A stretch of DNA of 64,000 nucleotides, from NCBI GenBank assembly GCA_905250025.1, contig CAJNOJ010000234.1, forward strand, positions 62,001 through 126,000, written 5' to 3'. Under the pieces are notes generated by a model. It was not told where the DNA came from and did not search any database. It saw only the letters and a list, made by a program, of their open reading frames with translations. Position numbers and translations under genes: made by a program. Position 1 is the first letter of the stretch, and every line of letters starts with the position of its first letter. This DNA comes from Adineta ricciae. Taxonomy: Eukaryota; Rotifera; Eurotatoria; Adinetida; Adinetidae. Shown here in pieces: positions 1 to 11,445 of the stretch.

Positions 1-1794
1 CCGCGCACTTCATCGAAATCTCACTCGCGTCTTGAACTACGAGAAAATCCCCGTTCATCTGGCGTTCAGATAACAAATTTAACATGGAAGACTGTTTATT
101 CCGTTGATGAATGCTTGAAGTTCAAACGGCTAGGTGATCTAGCTCGAACCATGGGCTCAACACAAATGAATCGAGATTCATCACGATCGCATACGATGTT
201 CTCACTTTCCATTCAACATCAGAACAATAATCAAACAAAAACGTTTCGACAGGGCAAACTAAACTTCGTTGATCTCGGTAACAACCCATGCCTTACTTCG
301 TCTAGTGCATTTGATTTTGATCACTATTAAGCTGGAAGCGAACGACAAGTCAGAACGGGTGCGAGCGGACAGCAATTACTCGAATCAGCTAAAATCAATC
401 TCTCGTTATCAGCACTAAATAAAGTTATTTCCTCATTAGTACATACGCATACAACGCATGTACCATATCGAGATTCCAAATTAACACGTCTTTTGCAAGA
501 CAGCATTGGCGGAACAACCAAAACAATCATGATTGCTTGTATATCGCCGTCGGAAGATAATTACGAAGAAATATTATGCACGTTACGGTAAATTGCAAGA
601 GAAATACAGCACATTCGAAGAATTCCATCGTTTCATGTTTTAGTTACGCATCCCGAACGAAAAACATTTGTAATACTCCAATCATTAATGAAAATTCCTC
701 TTACATACTTCTCCAACAATATGCGGAAGAAATTCAACGACTAAGAGCGATTATCAATTCATCTAATCTTCACATGAATTCAGTATCTCGTTCGATGGTT
801 TTGACTTCGGATATCAAATTCGATGATCAACATTCGATCAAAACCATATGTGATCATCAACTCTCATCGGAAACGTCGCCTTTGATCAAGTAAATCATTA
901 ACTTTAGTCGGAAGAAAAGTTAACCTTTCCAAATTCGATTTCTTACATCATTTAGATGTCAACGTACAGTCAGTTGTCAGACGATGTCAATTATTACTAA
1001 TGAGCAAACCTTGTCTGAGCAAGAAAGTTATAAACAAATATTCGTCATTTTTGACGAAAATCAGCAGAGTTATCAGATATTAGCTTGGCATTACTATCCG
1101 GTCACTTCACAATGTGAAGGACATCTGATTCTTCTCGTGAAAGAAAATCAAAATGCTTGGATAGGCACCCTGACAACAAGCACAATGAAAGGAGACCAAA
1201 CACTATTGTGGAGTAATTATCTCAACCAACGCCAACATCATTTGTATCTGTCAGCAGAAAGCAATGATTTGATCACTCATTTTGAGATACAAGAAACTTC
1301 AGTAAGATTACTCATTCGTGGCCTTCACTTTTACGATTTCTTATCTTTAGTCTGCAGATGCAGTACAATCGCTAGGTTTTTATACCTCATCAAGTTATGT
1401 TGCTTTGAATAACGTTCGAGTTTATCAGAACCCATTGATTAAGAATCATTTTATCACATTAAAAGAAACAGATGATGTGATCTATTACCTTTGTGATATT
1501 CTACAGACATCGTCATCGAACGAATTTATTGTTTTTAATCTGAATCAACAGAATTTGTATCAACTGCATCATATCCGATTCAATTCTGAAGTTTCCTTTG
1601 AGAACAATGATGATATCGAGGTCAAACATTGTTGTTGTTGTTTCAATGGAACTAACGAATCGAAAATAAGCAAATTAATATCATCGTCGCATTTCTTATC
1701 GTTGATTAATATGTCGTGTGAAATCGAAGAAGAAAATGGAATTATCAGAACAAACTTACATTTCGTTGATTTAAATAATCACTCGATATACTGA
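1..1794 (+). CDS. Kinesin motor protein, 5'-truncated by window edge (kinesin-2-like)
   Basis: ATP-driven microtubule motor; only the second half of the motor domain and the tail lie in the window. Five exons: 1-277, 332-587, 644-889, 956-1301, 1351-1794, joined in frame by introns of 49-66 bp with GT/AG borders. Visible motifs in order: the switch I loop with SSRSH, switch II DLAGSE (created by joining exons 1 and 2), a stretch like [14 protein letters not shown], then [10 protein letters not shown], and [11 protein letters not shown] across the intron 2 junction. The neck begins with INEN and EIQRLRAII, as in kinesin-2 (KIF17/KIF3) proteins. The remaining tail, about 290 residues, shows no coiled coil or domain I recognise and contains a short CCCC run. 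Apparent stops at 328 and 588 are intronic, so this is not a pseudogene. Subfamily assignment is tentative; motor identity is certain. Confidence 0.9.
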
Positions 1795-1959
1795 TTGCAT
1801 TTAATCTTTAAAAAAACACTGCTAAATAATCCTGACAATCTTCAATTTCAACACTTATCTCCGAACATCTGGTGTCGATTCTCAAATATTGCTGCTGATC
1901 AAATAAATACCTCTCGATATTCTTCTTGTTTTTGCTAAATTTCAAGTGCCCACTCGAAA

Positions 1960-2701
1960 ATGAAGCTCTGTATCGTTGCTGCCCTCGTTGTTCTTCTCTC
2001 TGGTAAAAAAAAAGAAACATTTGGGTTTTGTCTACATCTACTGCTCATATTGTTTTAGTCTCGGCTTTTGCCGCCAAACCACTTTCACTTGGTTCACTTT
2101 GTTTGAATCCAGTCAATTGTTTTGTCAATCCATGTCAAGTATGTTCATAAAAATCTTTGACATTTATTTGTTTTGTTATCTTTTAACCAATAATCGTAGT
2201 TCTCTCGATGTGCCGCACATCCTAACGCTGTCTGCACGTAAGTTATTCATTAAACTGTACTAAAATTTTTCATTACTTCTTCGTTTCTAGTGCTAACTAC
2301 TGTGGTGGTTGTAACGCTATCTGGTCTGTTGGTGGTCGACGTGTTGATTGTATGTGTCAGAAAATAAATCGGATAAAGATAATTCATTAAATCTCGTTTT
2401 CATTCAGGCACAGAAGCTGATGAAGTCGAAGCAAGTATGTAGGAGAAGATTTTTCCAATGGAAATCTACATAGATGGAATTCTCGTAGGAAAATGTGTCA
2501 TGGTTAACTGTTTTATGGACCCATGTGGTTTGGCTAAATGCCCAAATCATCCAGAAGCAAGATGCCGGTATGTTAACAGGAAATTCCTTTCGTTGTTGTG
2601 CTTATAACTATATTATGAAATGTTGCTTTAGTGCTGATTATTGCGGTGGATGTAATGCACGATTTTACAACGCTGCTGGACAACGTGTTCAATGCAATTA
2701 A
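1960..2701 (+). CDS. Secreted protein with two tandem 8-cysteine modules
   Basis: Seven exons (1960-2002, 2059-2138, 2200-2237, 2291-2349, 2408-2434, 2489-2567, 2632-2701) sum to 396 bp, giving 131 residues. It starts with a hydrophobic signal peptide (MKLCIVAALVVLLS...), then has two copies of a module with eight cysteines. Each copy shows C-x4/5-C-x4-C-x4-C-x7-C-x4-C-x2-C followed by NA and a last Cys 12-13 residues later; the fixed core is a Tyr then CGGCNA. A short acidic linker joins the copies. The protein is probably extracellular and disulphide-rich; its function is unknown. The same module occurs once in the gene at 8250. No matching short ORF is large enough to be seen without splicing, so automatic prediction could miss or fragment it. 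I recognise no named domain. Confidence 0.8.
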
Positions 2702-2742
2702 ACTTTCTTTTTTTTTCTTCGCTTATTTACAAAACTGACGAC

Positions 2743-2748
2743 AATAAA
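2743..2748 (+). terminator. Polyadenylation signal AATAAA
   Basis: Canonical hexamer 42 bp after the stop codon of the two-module cysteine-rich gene, at the expected distance. Confidence 0.55.
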
Positions 2749-2785
2749 AGAAAGAAAGAAAAGGAAAGGACTAAAATAAAAACTT

Positions 2786-5546
2786 TTAACATAGAGTACC
2801 ATGTATACAAGACAAGGAGGTCGAACAAGAATCCGATGGATTGTCCAAGTTCATATAGACATGATCGGATGTCGACTGAGGAATTGGATAAAAATAACTT
2901 TCAACTTCACGATCACATAAGAGATCATCTAAAGAGTCCATTGTTTGCTGAGGGATAGATGTTCGTTGGTGCGGATGAACGCTTTTCTGAGACGAGACTT
3001 GATTAGGAACTTGAGAGATCATAAGAACTGCACCAACAGAACGTCTTGGCCGTGGTTGCTGAGGTTGTTGTTGTTGTTGTTGTTGATTGAGAAGTGTCAA
3101 TCCATAGGAATTATTCAATAAATCTTCATCGACGGATTTTGTTGGATTTGAATGAAAATAATATTTCTTGGCGACGACATGTTTCGCTGATTGAAACGAC
3201 ATTTCGTTTTTGTTCGTTGATGAGAAAGGAGGAAATTGATAAACACCTGGTAAAGATTTATCTGTATGTTTAAGTGATTGATTTTCCTTATTGGATTTAT
3301 GTTTATCGACATCGATAGTCGATTGTCGTTGAGAAAAATCCATTGTACGTCGACGATTTGATTTTAAAGATCGTTTGTCAAATATTTGTGGTGCAGTTGG
3401 TGACGGTGTCATTCTCTCGGTCATTCCTTTCGTAAGAATCGATGAAGAAAATGACGACGATGGCGAAAGTGATTTTTCAGCTTGATGTTCAACAATAGGT
3501 CGAGTAATACGTGCCACTAACGATGAACTTCGTCGTGGTGGTTTAATATTTGTTGGCGTTTGTCGCATGACAGTAGAAATCACTGAAAAAAAAACATGAA
3601 AAGACACGTAACTTAAATGTACCTATTACTTTGAAAGAACTGTCACTTCGTTTTACTTTGGGGTCGTTTTCTTCGTTCGGAGTCCTATAGTTTATCGATA
3701 TTTGCAGTATTTAAATAGGGCAAAGTGGTAGGTACAGCAGTTGAGTACAAGTAAAGAATTTTGTACACAAATCTGTCACACACGTCGTATTGTATGACAA
3801 CATGAGAGCATGAAGAGAGAGAGAGGGAGGGAGAGGGAGAAAGAGAAGAAGAAGAAGAAGGATTGAAGTTATTATGAAGTATTTGACTGTATCTAAGCAA
3901 ACATTTTCTATTCTGTTGCTACAACACGTCTGAGTATTGAAAAAAATTATTAAATTAATATAGGACAAGATATAAATATAAATATAAATATATATTTAAT
4001 CGAGAAGAAATGTCTGTAGGAAAGTCGTCTGATTAAAATGAAAGTATGATGTTTTGTCAAAAGAAAAAAAAAGAAATCGATCTTTTTCTGTCTCAATATA
4101 ATGTTGTCATATAGACTTTCGAAGTAAGAAAATAAAAACAAGAGAAAATTTCGTTGTTATAGCTCACATTTTTCATTACTTGCGCATGTGTACCTTGTAG
4201 TTGGTAAAGCAATGCTTGTCAACTAGCGTTGAAGTCTTTGGAGAGAGTCTGAAGTTGATGAATAACGTAGATATTTTTCGCTTTGCTTTATTTCTTCTGT
4301 TCTTTGGCTGAAACTCGTTTCTTCCTTGCTCTCCTAACATTCAGACAGGCAGCAAAGTAATACGAATGCGTATGTCATATTGTACACCATGATCAACACT
4401 TCAGATATGAGTCAACGTCTTTTGCGTCGAATTCTAATCGTGTAGAGAAGCAAAAACGAACGAGATTTTGAGAGTAGTAGCGAAAGATCATATATCACAG
4501 TCAAGTATTTTCGTTGTCTTCGAGTAAATTTCATCAGAAGAAGAAAACAAAACATGAAATTCGATTTGTTTTACCTTTACTATCTGTGTATGTTGTTGAC
4601 TGTTGCTGATTGTCATGAATATACGGTAAATCTTGATGATCGAGTTCAGTCTGCGTTATTTTCGCTTGCTGATCGAGCCATGCTGATATTTTGTCATAAG
4701 TTGTCTTTGACTGTTGAATTGGTGAATCTTGATAATATGTAAATGGTAACGAGATTGTGTTACTTGCAACAAGCGATGACGGAAGTACATCGTAGATGGT
4801 TGATTGTTGATGGTATTGACGAAGGATGTTCGTTGACGATATTTGTCGGGAATTCATCACTCTGACCCGTCGCGTATGCTTGGATTTGGACGGTACGAGG
4901 AAGTTTTTTAATTTTGAGAAAAGATGATGGAAACCTGAAAAATAGTCTGGTTATTTTCTCGATTAAGCTTGTCGAAGCGAAAGAAAATAATACATATATA
5001 TATAAAGAGAGAGAGAGAAGGAGTCTGTTTGCGTTAAACACAAAAAATCCTAACCAATGATTTGTTCTAACAACAAATTAGCTCAATGGTTATACATAGA
5101 TCTTGTCTTTCTGCTTTGCTAGATACTAGAATAATAGATGGATACAATCTTCGACTGATAAGATAGATGATATATAAATATAAAAGAAATGTCAACAGCA
5201 CCAAGATCAACTGTCGAAATAGCAGCAGTAGAGATCGATTCCTGGTTTTTGCCACGTGTATTCTATTCTTTTTCTCTTTTCCCTTATTAGACTTACCCTT
5301 TGATTTGGCATCGTATTGTTCGTGTTGTTGCTGATGTTGTTGTTTTGAAGCAATTGATGGCGATGGTTTCTTCGACGATGTATTCCTTGTCGTTGACACT
5401 GAAGAGCCACCTGTCGAATAGCCGCTTGACGTTGTAATGGACGTCTCCGGTGACAATGTACCCAGAATCGAATGCTTTAGCATATTTGTAATTTTTGGCG
5501 CTTGTAACATTGATCGATGCGTTCGACGACGTTCAGTAGATAACAT
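2786..5546 (-). CDS. Low-complexity protein of unknown function with poly-Gln tract
   Basis: Three exons on the minus strand: 5546-5297, 4934-4575 and 3582-2786, summing to 1407 bp (468 residues) in frame. The first donor is a strong G|GTAAGT at 5296; acceptors are TTTTTCAG and TTTTTTTTCAG. The protein is rich in Ser, Thr, Gln, Lys and Arg, carries a run of seven Gln near the C-terminus, and contains basic clusters (for example RPRRS) and Tyr-containing motifs (YMNL, SYFYP) that could be phosphorylation sites. No globular domain, signal peptide or membrane segment is seen. The second intron is about 1 kb, long for this window. A hydrophobic open frame that reads through the first donor (5067-5296) is intronic and is not part of this model. 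Function not recognised; probably an intracellular disordered adaptor, which is inference. Confidence 0.6.
5086..5296 (+). repeat. Left arm of perfect 211-bp inverted repeat 1
   Basis: The reverse complement of this segment is identical to 6198-6408. It lies wholly inside the first intron of the 2786-5546 gene; its right edge coincides with the intron's GTAAGT donor. The partner arm ends directly at an ambiguous base. Confidence 0.95.
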
Positions 5547-6197
5547 GTTTAGATAATTCCTTGTTTAATCGAATCTAGAAATGAATACGATGGGAAAACA
5601 TGCTTTATATCAATAAAACTCGATATTTTTAGATCAAATTAAAATAGAAAAACATCCGAACAGTCAGAAATTGAATAAATAATAAACCATAGGAGGAGAA
5701 AAACACAGAAAATGAGGGCGTATGAGTATATTCTGTCACATTCAAAACTCGATGAATGATAATAATGAATTTACTCAGCTTGTCGTCATTTTCTCTCTCT
5801 CTCTCTTTCTCTTGTTTCTTTACCATTTGATACCATTACAATCTAGACATTTTAGAGATGTTTATGTGTACATTATTTTTCAATTTTCTTCCTTTCGTTG
5901 TCCATGTCTCGATGATTAGGCGAATTTGTTTCATTCAATGAGTAAAACTTTGTTTTAATATTTCGTTTGATTATTCATTCATACTTACATTTAACGCTAG
6001 TAATTGGCGTCTGGCGATTATGATCAGAAATAAAACTGAGCAGAACAACATACTTTACTATAAGTACGACAATTTAGCTCTCTTGTTACGGTGAAGATGA
6101 TTTGATGTCGTCATGTTGTTTTGTTCTAATCGTGTATAATACAAGTATACACGCTCATGTTTCGACTTAACGGAAGTAAATATCTCTAATAGAAGAT
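5547..6197. other. Spacer between inverted-repeat arms; no gene seen
   Basis: Upstream flank of the minus-strand gene starting at 5546. It is AT-rich with a CT-rich run near 5793-5816. Open frames here are short, composed of low-complexity residues and lack splice-compatible neighbours. Confidence 0.5.
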
Positions 6198-6408
6198 GTA
6201 AGTCTAATAAGGGAAAAGAGAAAAAGAATAGAATACACGTGGCAAAAACCAGGAATCGATCTCTACTGCTGCTATTTCGACAGTTGATCTTGGTGCTGTT
6301 GACATTTCTTTTATATTTATATATCATCTATCTTATCAGTCGAAGATTGTATCCATCTATTATTCTAGTATCTAGCAAAGCAGAAAGACAAGATCTATGT
6401 ATAACCAT
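6198..6408 (-). repeat. Right arm of inverted repeat 1, abutting an N
   Basis: Exact reverse complement of 5086-5296 with no mismatch over 211 bp. The copy stops at the base immediately before the N at 6409. The hydrophobic reading frame visible here is merely the copied intron. Confidence 0.95.
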
Positions 6409-6409
6409 N
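6409..6409. other. Single ambiguous base: probable scaffold join
   Basis: One of only two N bases in 64 kb. Some short-read scaffolders write a single n when two contigs are joined with zero or negative estimated gap. Together with the foldback copy just before it, this marks a likely contig junction, so linkage across 6409 is not assured. Confidence 0.75.
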
Positions 6410-8200
6410 GATGACAAATTACAGAGAAGCAAAATAAAGTTTCATGTAGAATAAATATTGGCTGGATTCGTCGTTTTCAGGAGAAGGTGGAAATTGGATC
6501 GAAATAATGCAGGAAGTGGGCAGCCAACGCCTAGACGAGTCGTAGTTAGACTCTCTAAGTGCCGCAATATATGTATATGTTCGTAATATCCGTCCTGTCG
6601 AGTCAAAGCATTACACAGTTGAAAGGATTATGTCCAAAGAAAAAAAAAGTTAAACCGTAAGCCATTTATGCATTATTTAAAATACGTTTATTTTCAAGAA
6701 GATCGGAAGATCGTCATTTTCTCGTCGTTAAGCGCATGAAAGATTCTTAATTTCAAATCAACATTTTTGATTTCGAAGAGTTAGAATCGTATTCATTATC
6801 CATGGTGCGTCCTATTAGTTGCCATTCTGTATTATGTAAGTTTCTTACATGGAAAGAATCGTCGGATGTGTGCACATGATTAGTTCTCTTATTCTTCAGT
6901 TTACTGAAAAAAAAAACAAGATGAGAAGCATGTTCTCATTCTTCAGAGAACACAAAAAAATCGCCACTGCAAAGAAGTTTTTTCAAATGCAAATTATGCG
7001 ACTGTGTTTGCGTGAATTTCTTCTCTCTTCATCAAGTTACTTTGAAAAAAAAAATACCCACCAAACTCGCTCGTGTCGCTCACTGCGAAAAAAAGACGAA
7101 CGAAATCACGATGCTCTTTTTCCGTCATCATCTTGAGCAAGACATCTGTATGTCCTCGTTATAATTATTTGATATTAATATGTTATAATTGCCTCGGTTA
7201 TTAGTGAAGATATTTTTGTTTTACGACAGAAGTTCCGGTGATTGTTTTTTTGTTTGATCATTTGCAACAAATTCATGTTACGATGTTAATGAAAAGAAAA
7301 ACGAGATTTGATTTACGAAACAATTCATCACGGGGATGACGAGAATGTGAGAAGGGTAAGGTATAGTATTGGTTTTTTAGGTTTAAGATGAAGTGAAAGG
7401 ATCGATGCAATTCGATATCGGCTAGAAGATTTGAGTGTTTGTCAATGCACAGCAGTACAAGTTTTGTTGATGATTATTGATTTCGATGTTTTGACCGATG
7501 GAATTAAGTTAGATTAGATTATGCATTATGATGATTATCGTGATCAAGATAACGAATGTCTTCTTTTGGTTTTTGCAAGAAATGCTTCAAATCAGAAAAA
7601 TTTTTCGTTCAATTCACAAGTTAGAAAATCGACTTATGTAAGTGATCGAGAAAATGAGTCATTCTAGACATGATTGTCTTTCATCCTTCTTCTAGAGATC
7701 GAGATAGACAGATTGTTCAATTAATTTGTCGAACATCACTGATCCAGTTTTGAGTCTAAGACATATTTCATAAACGTGTGTCAGTTCATTGTCTAAATTA
7801 CATCTTGTTATCAAACCAATTCGTTTATTTGATTAAAAATCGTTTTGAAGCGTCAATTCAACTCACTGGTCGTTTCCTTTCCGTTCTTTGAGACTACTGT
7901 CTGACATCAGCTAAAATGCATTTGAGTCGAATAATTCAATGCTTGATGAATGATGACGTTTTTCTATCCAGTAGTCGAAGGAATAGATTGGATAACGATG
8001 AAGTTACAAGTCCGGTGGCTTTACACAATCATCAATGCATCCAATGATCAACAGCAACAACGACAATTGACTTTTTTTCTTAATGTCTTTTGTTTGATAC
8101 AAAAATAAATGTTTTTTTAAAACAAATTCATCCTCTTTCTTTGCTATCAATGCATTATTACGGCTGCATCTGTTTGTAATGTGTCCATTTGTTGCTCACG
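6410..8200. other. Non-coding stretch, no gene recognised
   Basis: About 1.8 kb with many stops in all frames, several A-runs and no conserved motif. AATAAA-type hexamers near 6431 and 6452 could belong to a gene whose body lies beyond the contig edge at 6410, but nothing codes convincingly. Confidence 0.45.
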
Positions 8201-8208
8201 TATAAATA
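8201..8208 (+). promoter_or_regulatory. TATA box of single-module cysteine-rich gene
   Basis: TATAAATA about 50 bp before the ATG at 8250, consistent with a core promoter and a short 5' untranslated region. Confidence 0.55.
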
Positions 8209-8249
8209 CAAAAGGAAGAAGAGTACGATTTCACATTGAATTTTTCACT

Positions 8250-8592
8250 ATGGCTCGACAATTCTACGTTTTCTCGGTCATTCTTTTGCTTGTTTTGTGT
8301 GAAGCCTCGAGTAAGATTTAGTTGAAAGAAAAGAAAAAAAAACCGAAATCGAAAGGTATTCTGTCTGCCGTAGTTGTCCTTAGTCGAACAACAGCATGTG
8401 CAAATCCTGTCAATTGTTTGATTAATCCATGCCAAGGTGCAACATGCAAGAACTATCCGAATGCTGTCTGCCGGTAAACACCGCCGAAGTTTCAATGTCA
8501 GTATTGAGTGTTTTGTTGTGTTTAGAGCAAATTACTGTGGAGGATGCAATCGAACTTTCTACGTTGGCTGTAAAAAGGTCGAATGTGGATAA
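8250..8592 (+). CDS. Secreted cysteine-rich protein, single 8-Cys module
   Basis: Three exons (8250-8310, 8374-8473, 8526-8592) total 228 bp, giving 75 residues. Residues 1-20 form a signal peptide (MARQFYVFSVILLLVLCEAS). The mature part is one copy of the module found twice in the gene at 1960, including the PVNC, NPC and YCGGCN blocks, with one extra Cys near the end. The acceptor at 8372-8373 is required to keep the frame; a competing AG seven bases downstream would break it. The last intron falls at the same codon position and phase as introns in both modules of the 1960 gene, supporting common descent. A small extracellular disulphide-rich protein of unknown role. Confidence 0.8.
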
Positions 8593-8631
8593 GAATCAGT
8601 TTTCATATGATCTACGGACATCTTTATTAAC

Positions 8632-8637
8632 AATAAA
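8632..8637 (+). terminator. Polyadenylation signal AATAAA
   Basis: Hexamer 40 bp after the stop of the 8250 gene. Confidence 0.5.
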
Positions 8638-9452
8638 TTAAGGAGAAAAAAAATTAATGTCATGAAGGAGAATACTGGATTAAGATTGTAGGTTGTCGAC
8701 ATCTATTTACATTGAATGATGCCTGATTTATGTCAGTGCATTATTTTTTAATTTGTTTGACAAGGAGCAAAAATAGAGTTGCTTCGTCATCGCACACAAT
8801 CACTTTTCTCTTTTCTTTTTTAACAAAAGCCTTCAAGGAACGGAATATTTCATTAAATCATGCTCGCTTTCTATTCTCGCAATCTTTATTGATATATTTA
8901 CAAACACTTCCAATCTTCAATAACTTTCATGATATGTCACAAACACAGCGTTTGAGAGTAACGTATTCTTGAAGACATTATTCACTATCTGGAAATAAAT
9001 TTCACCAGAATCAAAGGAAATGACATTGAAATTAGTCTCAATGACAGAAAGTATTGCACGAGTTCTTTTTCCCAGGCTCTATCAAGATTTATCGTTCGTC
9101 ATTTTCGTGTTTTGATTCGCATTACATAAAAACGAGAGTCAATAACACAGTGCATTGATTAAAGTCCATTGATAGTAGGTACGTACTAGTGATTAACAAA
9201 ATATTCACACAATGAGAACGTAGAAAGCAAGATATTGATTAGTACTGTAATATTCAAGAAATAAATACTGTATTTACCTTTCGTTTTTTTCTCCTTCTTC
9301 CTTTTCTATTTAGTTATCGTTACTGTGTCTATAATAGTCGATTGTATAACTCGCATTTCTCGTTGAGTTTCGTCCTTTACGTCTATTTACTATTACCATT
9401 TGAAAAGAAAACGTTACTACCAAGCGATAGCTGTGTATACAGGTGGATTAAC
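8638..9452. other. Intergenic, probably holding 5' leader of NAD kinase
   Basis: No coding signal. A pyrimidine-rich stretch near 9283-9311 and an ACAG just before 9442 could be a leader intron of the downstream gene; this is a guess. Confidence 0.35.
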
Positions 9453-11247
9453 ATGAATCAAAATGATGCAAATCACGTGTCGAAAAGTTTATCATTACAA
9501 CAACGGCGAACACAGAGCGTCGATGAACATTCATTGAAAAGACTGGATGGTGAAGTTTTTGGAGAAAATGGTCAACGAATGAATAAAGGAATATCAGATG
9601 GGTCTTGTGATATAATAGAAGAGTGTAGTGATATTTATGGATGTAATGTACCCACAAGAAATGCCGATAAATTACCGTCAGGAGTGCGCAGGTAGAAACT
9701 GTGACTTTGTAATTTGAGAAGTATAAAGGTGTTGGTACTCTAGTCGAGCTTTTAGACGATCACGATCTTGTTTTGCGCCTTCACCACATTGTAGTTTTGG
9801 ACCAAAAGCTACATTGAAAAAAATACAAAATAACAACCAACTGATGTAGGTGCATTCCATGTCTGTTTCTGCATAATTATATCATTCGATATCAATAGTG
9901 TTATTCAGGACCCGTCTTCTCAACGGCTTCATTGGCTCTGTCCGCCAAAATACGTTCTTATAATTCGTAAGCCAGGTCAATCGACAGTGCCAGAATTTCG
10001 TACACTTGTGCTCAATCTTCTAAAAGTAGCGCATGTTTCAAAAAAAATAGTCCTCGAAAGTAGATGAACTGTTCTGATTTTTAGCGTGATCTGACAGTTT
10101 ACATAGACTCATCCGACGAGACATATTTACCTTTTGATAAGAACGAAACTGACAAAGAGAAAGTGACTGAACGATGCAAAATTTTCGATGAAGGTATTGA
10201 TTTGTATTAACAATGAATCGAAACTTTTCTTTCCCTTCAATCAAATTTAGAACACGACATATCAGTCATCGATTTAGCGATTTGTCTGGGCGGTGATGGT
10301 ACGTTGTTGCATGCTTCAAGTATATTTCAACAAACTTGTCCACCGATTTTATCATTCTCATTGGGCTCATTGGGATTTTTGACTCCATTCGATTTTAAAT
10401 ACCACGATAAAATCTTGAATGAAGTCTTATCCGGTAATGTAGCTCTTCTGCTACGAACACGTTTAAGCTGTGTGATTCAAAAAGACACGCCAGATACATC
10501 CAAGGTTTATTCAGGTGAAAACGGTACAACGACAGAACATAATGATCATGGCAACACTTATCTTGTTCTAAATGAAGTTGTCATCGATCGTGGACCTAAT
10601 TCCTATCTGTCTAACTTGGATTTGTATATTAACGATAAATTTATAACCAAGGTTCAAGGCGATGGTGAGTTAGATTGCAAAATAAGTCACGCTGAGAGTC
10701 GCCAAATTCTATCTAGGACTGATTATTTCCACTCCCACGGGTTCGACAGCTTATGGAATGGCTGGTATGCTTTCATATGATTTTATAATATTGTCTAGAT
10801 GATCTGACTCTAGCTGGTGCTTCCATGGTTCATCCGAATGTTCCTGCCATGGTGATCTGTCCTATATGCCCACATTCGTTGTCTTTTCGGCCAATTGTTG
10901 TACCAGCTGGCCTTGAACTTGAAGTGAAGGTATCTGAAGATACTCGTTTAACTGCATGGCTTTCAGTCGATGGACGAAATCGACTTGAACTCCAACAACA
11001 AGATAGGTTAATTTCATCAATAATTCTAGAAAAAAAAAGAATATTTTCGTTGATTTTTAGTGTCCGAATCACTACGAGCGTTTATCCTATTCCATCCATA
11101 AGTCGGTTCGATCAACTGGGGGACTGGTTCGAATCTTTGGCAAACATCCTCCATTGGAATCTACGAAAGCCACAATCCAGTCTCGACACTGATCAAGATC
11201 TGCAATTGCAAGATGACGAAAGCAACGAATTTGTTCCGACATCGTGA
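9453..11247 (+). CDS. NADK: NAD kinase
   Basis: Phosphorylates NAD+ to NADP+ using ATP, the only cellular route to NADP(H). Eight exons: 9453-9691, 9744-9845, 9899-10025, 10085-10193, 10251-10664, 10717-10764, 10814-11006, 11061-11247; total 1419 bp, 472 residues, close to human NADK. The N-terminal region has a Ser/Arg-rich segment then FGPKAT, as in animal cytosolic NADK. The nucleotide-binding LGGDGTLL motif spans the start of exon 5, followed by SLGSLGFLTPF, then NEVVIDRG, the glycine-rich STPTGSTAY in exon 6, and PICPHSLSFRPIVVP in exon 7. These place all catalytic elements. Exon 3 must use the AG at 9897-9898; the later CAG at 9906-9908 would shift the frame. The start is the first ATG in the exon; residues before FGPKAT are poorly conserved, so it is less sure. 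Confidence 0.96.
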
Positions 11248-11274
11248 CTGGAATAGAATTTCAAATGATTTGCG

Positions 11275-11280
11275 AATAAA
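11275..11280 (+). terminator. Polyadenylation signal AATAAA
   Basis: Hexamer 28 bp after the NAD kinase stop codon. Confidence 0.55.
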
Positions 11281-11445
11281 CCTGAGTGTTTTCATTTTTT
11301 AACTATCTAAGATTTCATACATCAATTTTTCATTACGAAAAACAGAAAGTACTGAAAGCAAATTCATTATTGAAAAGTTCTACAACGACTGAAATCTTTC
11401 TATTCGATAACAATGTTCAAATTTACTGTCTGTAATCGACAGTCT

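Noticed and set aside
1-1794. Kinesin pseudogene because of in-frame stops
   Set aside because: Each stop falls within a short GT...AG intron and the joined exons restore conserved motifs.
5067-5300. Open frame with a strong membrane helix continuing exon 1 of the 2786-5546 gene
   Set aside because: A G|GTAAGT donor at 5296 and the phase of the next exon show it is intronic; hydrophobicity comes from AT-rich sequence.
6239-6454. Plus-strand ORF identical to part of the minus-strand protein at 5086-5290, looking like a gene duplicate
   Set aside because: It is simply the inverted-repeat copy of an intron next to an N.
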